Source of the DNA: Actinacidiphila alni | GTDB lineage: Bacteria > Actinomycetota > Actinomycetes > Streptomycetales > Streptomycetaceae | Assembly: GCF_900112845.1 (NCBI RefSeq) | Contig: NZ_FONG01000002.1 | Coordinates: forward strand, 1 to 64,000 | Direction: 5' to 3' | Length of the DNA stretch: 64,000 nt | Shown here: piece after piece, positions 60,397 through 64,000 of the stretch | How positions within the stretch are numbered: the stretch's first letter is position 1 | How the letters are laid out: each line of letters begins with the position of its first letter | Made by a program: the position numbers and the translations under genes | Notes under the pieces: generated by a model | Databases searched by the model: none | What the model saw: the letters and a program-made list of their open reading frames with translations, nothing else | Told to the model about the DNA's origin: nothing

Positions 60397-61013
60397 CCCT
60401 CCGGGAGAAGCGTCCGGATGTCACCGGTGAACGCGGCGGTGTCGGTGAGGCCGAAGGCGACGCGCTGGAGCAGGAATCCGTGCAGCAGGCCCATCACCAC
60501 GCGGGCGCCGCGTTCGGGGTCCACGGCGGGCGCCACCGTACCCGCCGCCTGGCCGCGGCGGAGCGCGTCGGCGATGCTGCCGCGTACGGACTCGAAGCCG
60601 TCGAGCGCGTGGGCCTGCGCGGTGTCGTTGCGCAGCAGCTCCGACCAGGTCTGCACGGCGCAGCGCAGGAGTTCCTCGACCGGTACGTCGTGTCCCGCGG
60701 CGTCGGTGACGGTCTCCGCGCTGAGGGCCTGGAGTGACGCGGTGACGAGGTCGGCGACCGAGGGCGCCGCGCTGGCGGCGGCCAGTTCCTGGATCGGCGC
60801 GAAGACCAGCCGGAACGCGTCCCCGGCGATGGCGAGGATGATCTCGTCCTTGCCCGCGAAGTAGCGGTAGGGCGCCCCGGCCGAGACGCCGGCCTCGGCG
60901 GCGATGTCGGGCATCGAGGTCTGGTGGAAGCCGTCGCGCGAGAAGCAGCGGCGCGCCGCCGCCACGATCTCGGCGCGCTTGGCCTCGCGGCGCTCGGGGG
61001 TGAGGCGTGGCAC
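60393..61013 (-). CDS. TetR-family repressor
   Basis: The 206-residue protein starts with GTG behind GGAGGAGGG. Its helix-turn-helix (IVAAARRCFSRDGFHQTSMPDIAAEAGVSAGAPYRYFAGKDEIIL) is of the AcrR/TetR kind, with a ligand domain of nine helices. The two 16-base palindromes upstream are its evident operators and cover the promoter of the divergent decarboxylase-like gene. The stop overlaps the NmrA-like gene tail-to-tail by four bases. Confidence 0.92.
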   Translation of the reverse strand: MPRLTPERREAKRAEIVAAARRCFSRDGFHQTSMPDIAAEAGVSAGAPYRYFAGKDEIILAIAGDAFRLVFAPIQELAAASAAPSVADLVTASLQALSAETVTDAAGHDVPVEELLRCAVQTWSELLRNDTAQAHALDGFESVRGSIADALRRGQAAGTVAPAVDPERGARVVMGLLHGFLLQRVAFGLTDTAAFTGDIRTLLPEG

Positions 61014-61031
61014 GGCCGTCCCTCCTCCAAC

Positions 61032-61097
61032 GTGAATGACTGTTCACCTTGACCGGTGTGACGCACGAGCCTACCGTAAAAGTGAATGCTCATTCAC
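61032..61097. promoter_or_regulatory. Double TetR operator flanking a consensus promoter
   Basis: GTGAATGACTGTTCAC (61032-61047) and the perfect palindrome GTGAATGCTCATTCAC (61082-61097) flank TTGACC (61049-61054) and TACCGT (61072-61077), which are 17 bases apart. Bound repressor dimers on both sides would block the promoter of the plus-strand gene and also the minus-strand tetR gene. Confidence 0.85.
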
Positions 61098-61115
61098 GGA
61101 AGCGAGGGCTTCGTC

Positions 61116-62108
61116 ATGCCCGCACACCTGCGCATCGCCACCTACGCCTACGAGCACACCGCGGCGCTGCTCGACGGCCGCGTCCCGATCGACGGGGTCG
61201 ACGCCACCTTCGAGACGGCACCGCTGGTCTCGGACATCTTCCGGCGCACTGTCGAACGGCGCTACGACGTCGCCGAATACGGCCTGACCTACTTCCTGCG
61301 CACCTTCGACCTCGACGACTCGCCGTTCCTCGCGCTGCCGGTCTTCCCGAACCGCAACTTCCGCCACTCGGCCGTCTTCGTGAACACGGCGGCGGGGATC
61401 GAGCAGCCGCGGGACCTCGCGGGAAGGACCATCGGGGAGTTCGCGATGTTCGGGCACGACCCCGGTGTGTGGATGAAGGGGATCTTCTCCGACGAGTACG
61501 GTCTGACCCCTGATCAGTCCCGCTGGGTCGTCGGCGGCACCGACCACCCCATCCCGGCTTTCGACTGGATTCCGCAGCCCGTGCCGGCGGGCGTGGACGT
61601 ACGGCACGCCGCCGACGACCAGACGCTCGGCGCGATGCTGGAAGCCGGCGAGATCGACGCGCTCATCTCCGTCGACGTCCCCCAGGCCCTGCTCGCCGGC
61701 TCCACCAAAATCGCCCGGCTCTTCCCCGACTACGAGACCGTCGAGCGCGCCTACTACCGGCGCACCGGGATCTTCCCCGCCATGCACATCATCGCCGTCC
61801 CCCGCGAACTGGCCACCCGCGCCGACCTGATGCTCGCCCTCTACCGCGCCTTCGACCAGGCCAAGCAACTCGCCCAGGACACCTACCGGCGCGGCGCCCT
61901 CAAGCAGCACATGGGCGTGATCACCCCCTGGTTCAGCCGCCACTTCGAGGAGAATCTGGAACTCCTGGGCGACGACTGGTGGCCCTACGGCCTCGCCGCG
62001 AACCGCACCGTCCTCGACACCTTCCTCCGCTACCACTACGAACAGGGCCTCTCGCGGCGCCTGTTGACCAGCGAGGACATCATCGTCCCGGCCCTCCTGG
62101 ACACCTGA
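61116..62108 (+). CDS. 4,5-Dihydroxyphthalate decarboxylase-like protein
   Basis: The 330-residue cytosolic protein has no signal or lipobox. RIATYAYEHTAALLDGRVPIDGVDATFE and VAEYGLTYFLRTFD, then LPVFPNRNFRHSAVFVNTAAGIEQPRDLAGRTIGEF, match the phthalate-pathway decarboxylase family, which uses a periplasmic-binding-like fold to turn 4,5-dihydroxyphthalate into protocatechuate. Many relatives are annotated as substrate-binding proteins. No other phthalate or aromatic-degradation gene is in the window. It is controlled by the divergent TetR via two operators, so its inducer may be the aromatic substrate. Confidence 0.8.
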   Translation: MPAHLRIATYAYEHTAALLDGRVPIDGVDATFETAPLVSDIFRRTVERRYDVAEYGLTYFLRTFDLDDSPFLALPVFPNRNFRHSAVFVNTAAGIEQPRDLAGRTIGEFAMFGHDPGVWMKGIFSDEYGLTPDQSRWVVGGTDHPIPAFDWIPQPVPAGVDVRHAADDQTLGAMLEAGEIDALISVDVPQALLAGSTKIARLFPDYETVERAYYRRTGIFPAMHIIAVPRELATRADLMLALYRAFDQAKQLAQDTYRRGALKQHMGVITPWFSRHFEENLELLGDDWWPYGLAANRTVLDTFLRYHYEQGLSRRLLTSEDIIVPALLDT

Positions 62109-62127
62109 GCCCGCGCGAACGCCAGGA

Positions 62128-62152
62128 CCCCGACCGCGTCACGCGATCGGGG
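62128..62152. terminator. Hairpin terminator between convergent genes
   Basis: The arms CCCCGACCGCG and CGCGATCGGGG enclose TCA with one mismatch. It lies between the decarboxylase-like gene (+) and the DUF397 gene (-) and can serve both. Confidence 0.75.
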
Positions 62153-62173
62153 CCCCGGGTTGCTCCCTGCTCC

Positions 62174-62398
62174 CTAGGCGGCGAAGCCGCCGGCCTTCAC
62201 GTCGGCCACGAAGGCGGACCAGGCGTCAGCCGTGAAGACCAGCGCCGGACCCTGCGGGTCCTTGCTGTCGCGCACGGGCACCACCGACGTGTGCCCGTCC
62301 GCGACCTCGATGCAACTGCCGTTATCCCCACCGCTGTAGCTGCTCTTGCGCCACGTGGTGAGCACGGACGCGTCGGGGAGGTGGTGCCGAGTCGTCAT
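62174..62398 (-). CDS. DUF397 small protein (copy A)
   Basis: The 74-residue protein has the DUF397 core LTTWRKSSYSGGDNGSCIEVADG and VRDSKDPQGPALVFTADAWSAFVADVKAG. In Streptomyces such small proteins accompany WhiJ-like XRE regulators and RsbW-like ATP-binding proteins and modulate them in developmental control. It follows copy B by 16 bases with its own AAAGGAG ribosome binding site. Of the two copies it is the one with the extra residues HHLPDAS at the N-terminus. Function within the cassette is inferred from known WhiJ systems. Confidence 0.9.
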   Translation of the reverse strand: MTTRHHLPDASVLTTWRKSSYSGGDNGSCIEVADGHTSVVPVRDSKDPQGPALVFTADAWSAFVADVKAGGFAA

Positions 62399-62562
62399 GG
62401 TGCGCGGTACTCCTTTACGCGGTCGCGAATACGCCGGCCTTCACGTCGGCCACGAAGGCGGACCAGGCGTCAGCCGTGAAGACCAGCGCCGGACCCTGCG
62501 GGTCCTTGCTGTCGCGCACGGGCACCACCGACGTGTGCCCGTCCGCGACCTCGATGCAACTG
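62189..62562 (-). repeat. Tandem DUF397 duplication with 130 identical bases
   Basis: Bases 62189-62318 are identical to 62433-62562, 244 bases away. Identity resumes after a short divergent segment (Gly-Asp-Asn-Gly in copy A, Thr-Asn-Asn-Asp in copy B). The two genes are a recent tandem duplication or are kept alike by gene conversion. Confidence 0.9.
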
Positions 62563-62633
62563 TCGTTGTTCGTCCCGCTGTAGCTGCTCTTGCGCCACGT
62601 GGTGAGCGCCGAGGCATCAGGGAGGTGCGTCAT
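62415..62633 (-). CDS. DUF397 small protein (copy B)
   Basis: The 72-residue protein is nearly identical to copy A except for a short region (SGTNNDSC) and the C-terminus (VFATA). The ATG overlaps the XRE stop by four bases (ATGA), so it is coupled to the XRE gene. Its TAA stop immediately precedes the ribosome binding site of copy A. It should act with the XRE regulator; the duplicate may give two partners with different specificity. Confidence 0.9.
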   Translation of the reverse strand: MTHLPDASALTTWRKSSYSGTNNDSCIEVADGHTSVVPVRDSKDPQGPALVFTADAWSAFVADVKAGVFATA

Positions 62634-63463
62634 GGTGCGTCGTACTCCTTAGCCACCTGCTCGATCATGTCCAAGGACGGACCCGGCGGGAGCCCCAGTG
62701 CCCTGGCCATATCGAACGCTTCCTTGAACCCCTGAACCTTAGCCGGGTCGTCCACGAAGCTGCCCGTATATAGGGCCTCGACGTAGGCGGCCTCCGGCTC
62801 CTCGGTGAACCGCATCAGGGACACCATGCTGCCCATGGCGGGATGGGCGCCCGCGGCGAACGGGACGACCTGCACCATGAGCCGCCCCGACCTGCCCAGT
62901 TGTGCGATGTGCCGCAGTTGGACAGCCATCACGCGGCGGCTGCCGACCACTGTGCGGAGCACCGCCTCACCCAGCACGACCCACACCACGGGCCCGTCCG
63001 GCTTGCTGAGGATTCGTGAGCGCACGAGCCTGTTGACAACGTGCTTGTCAACCTCGTCGGCCTCGAAGTTCGGAGCCGCCTTCTCCAGGGCCGCGCGGGC
63101 GTAGTCCTCGACCTGGAGGATGCCGGGAACGAACACGGCCGCGAATTCGGAGATCGCGACAGCCCGGGTCTCGGCGTCGGCAGCCGCGCTGAAGTAGTCG
63201 ACGTAGCGATGGACGATGAGCGTCGGCAGGAACCGCTCGAAGAAGCCGTCGGTGCCCAACGCCTGGTCAAGACGCTTGGCGTCATCGAGTCGTGGACGCC
63301 TGCGACCTGCTTCGACGTGCGCGATCATCGACGGCGACAGCACCACCCGTCTGCCCAGTTCTGCCTGCGACAGGCCGGCCGTCTCGCGGCGGCGCTTCAG
63401 CTCGTTGCCGTAGACCCTCCGCGGGTCGGTCTGCTCATCGCCCAGCACCGGCGAGTCGGTCAT
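62630..63463 (-). CDS. WhiJ-like XRE regulator with DUF5753 domain
   Basis: The 277-residue protein has an XRE helix-turn-helix (ELKRRRETAGLSQAELGRRVVLSPSMIAHVEAGRRRPRLDDAKRLDQALG, residues 17-72). The Scr1-type DUF5753 domain follows (PTLIVHRYVDYFSAAADAETRAVAISEFAAVFVPGILQVEDYARA...), seen in WhiJ proteins that repress development until antagonised by DUF397 and ATP-binding partners. The ATG at 63463 is the first in this domain context. Two DUF397 genes follow and an ATP-binding gene is divergent. Targets are unknown. Confidence 0.92.
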   Translation of the reverse strand: MTDSPVLGDEQTDPRRVYGNELKRRRETAGLSQAELGRRVVLSPSMIAHVEAGRRRPRLDDAKRLDQALGTDGFFERFLPTLIVHRYVDYFSAAADAETRAVAISEFAAVFVPGILQVEDYARAALEKAAPNFEADEVDKHVVNRLVRSRILSKPDGPVVWVVLGEAVLRTVVGSRRVMAVQLRHIAQLGRSGRLMVQVVPFAAGAHPAMGSMVSLMRFTEEPEAAYVEALYTGSFVDDPAKVQGFKEAFDMARALGLPPGPSLDMIEQVAKEYDAP

Positions 63464-63535
63464 GGTGCGCAACCCCACTTCTTGACGGGACCGCTGGAGA
63501 TTCGGCACCCCTTCCGAGGCTAGCCGTATCCCCGT

Positions 63536-63565
63536 CACTGTGTGAGCGATCGAGCACAGACAGTG
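63536..63565. promoter_or_regulatory. Inverted repeat between XRE and ATP-binding genes
   Basis: TGTGAGCGATCGAGCACA (63541-63558) is an 18-base near-palindrome around CGATCG, flanked by CACTG and CAGTG arms with a two-base offset. Lying between divergent genes, it is a candidate binding site of the XRE regulator. Confidence 0.5.
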
Positions 63566-63592
63566 CGCGAACTCGGCGTCGAGGGACCTCAT

Positions 63593-64000
63593 ATGGGAAC
63601 GACCGCACCCCCCACGGAAGTGGCCACGCAGTGGCCCTGCACCCCGCTCTCCGCCCGGCGCACCCGCCGCCAGCTCGCGGCGCTGCTCGACGACTGGGAG
63701 CTCGGCGCCCTCGCCGACAGCGCCCTCCTCGTCCTGTCGGAACTGATCGCCAACGCGGTGCGGCACGCACGCACCACCGAGGGCATGGCCCGCGACATCG
63801 GCACCGTCTTCGTCCGCGACGGCGACGGCGTCCGCATCGAGGTCCACGACACCCGCGCCGACCGCCGCCCGACCCTCACCGACCCCCGCCCCCTCGACGA
63901 ATCCGGCCGCGGCCTCCACCTCGTCGACGCCCTCACCGAGGGCAAGTGGGGCGTCAACTCCCGTACGGGCCCAGGCAAGGCCGTCTGGGCACACGTCACG
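63593..64000 (+). CDS. RsbW-like ATP-binding protein of the WhiJ cassette (C-terminus outside window)
   Basis: The frame is open from an ATG after GAGGGA to the window edge. The visible 136 residues form a GHKL ATPase of the RsbW/SpoIIAB type. N-box ELIANAVRHARTTEG binds Mg-ATP, and the G1 region VHDTRADRR is followed by the G2-like SGRGLHLVDALTEGKWG. Such proteins in Streptomyces pair with WhiJ-type XRE regulators and may act as anti-sigma-like kinases. An Arg-rich helix (SARRTRRQLAALLDDWEL) precedes the N-box. The stop is not in the window. Confidence 0.88.
   Translation, partial: MGTTAPPTEVATQWPCTPLSARRTRRQLAALLDDWELGALADSALLVLSELIANAVRHARTTEGMARDIGTVFVRDGDGVRIEVHDTRADRRPTLTDPRPLDESGRGLHLVDALTEGKWGVNSRTGPGKAVWAHVT

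Noticed and set aside
1..64000. CRISPR arrays, tRNA or rRNA genes, insertion sequences, prophage genes
   Set aside because: No regularly spaced repeats, cloverleaf-like sequences, transposase or integrase motifs were seen; the repeats found are short, degenerate or coding.

Overview
The window is very GC-rich, with strong G/C preference at third codon positions, GTG and TTG starts, many short-leader or leaderless regulator genes and only two recognisable TTA codons. Its gene families point to a Streptomyces-type actinomycete chromosome: SARP/AfsR, WhiJ-like XRE with DUF397, an FHA-containing EssC/EccC, CBM35 glycanases and a MalR-type LacI. No rRNA, tRNA, transposase, integrase or CRISPR array is visible. 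It reads as accessory or arm-like chromosome rich in secreted enzymes, exporters and local regulators.

Layout. 1-9.1 kb: the end of a secreted protein, a GH54 arabinofuranosidase, a ClC chloride channel, a SUMF1-like protein, a DedA protein, a membrane acyltransferase, and a divergent TetR/quinone oxidoreductase pair with a symmetrical double operator. 9.4-15.7 kb: an orphan kdpDE pair, a small membrane protein, a MarR regulator and a DHA2 exporter with a large palindrome upstream. 16.0-26.9 kb: a probable alpha-glucan locus. It has a secreted GH87-like alpha-1,3-glucanase with three CBM35 domains, an oligosaccharide ABC importer without its own ATPase, a GH13 alpha-glucosidase, and two near-identical LacI repressors, one carrying a 60-residue insertion. 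27.1-39.6 kb: a Tat-exported phospholipase C, two small exported proteins, a GH43 enzyme, an ABC exporter with a TTA codon, a ThrE exporter, a MarR/MFS operon, and a phytase-like esterase behind a PHO-box-like repeat array.

40.0-54.7 kb is the most interesting region. A large SARP regulator with a TTA codon overlaps tail-to-tail with a LuxR regulator. The LuxR gene is the last gene of a tightly coupled type VII secretion operon: WXG100 protein, FHA/EssC-type ATPase, second WXG100-like protein, LXG-like long substrate, two unknown cytosolic proteins, LuxR. A divergent gene encodes a single-pass membrane protein with an outside ricin-type lectin, next to an unknown secreted protein. No EccB, EccD, EccE or mycosin gene is present here.

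54.8-64 kb: a MFS/TetR pair with an operator, a Nudix hydrolase, an expansin-like protein with FN3 and chitin-binding modules, a MarR/NmrA pair, a TetR paired with a 4,5-dihydroxyphthalate-decarboxylase-like enzyme and two operators, and a WhiJ-type cassette (two tandem DUF397 genes, XRE regulator, divergent ATP-binding protein cut by the window edge).

The genes group into small self-contained units, each a regulator with its exporter, enzyme or secretion machine. Coordinates, starts and motifs were read from the sequence. Family names come from recognition of motifs and architecture; no database search was run.
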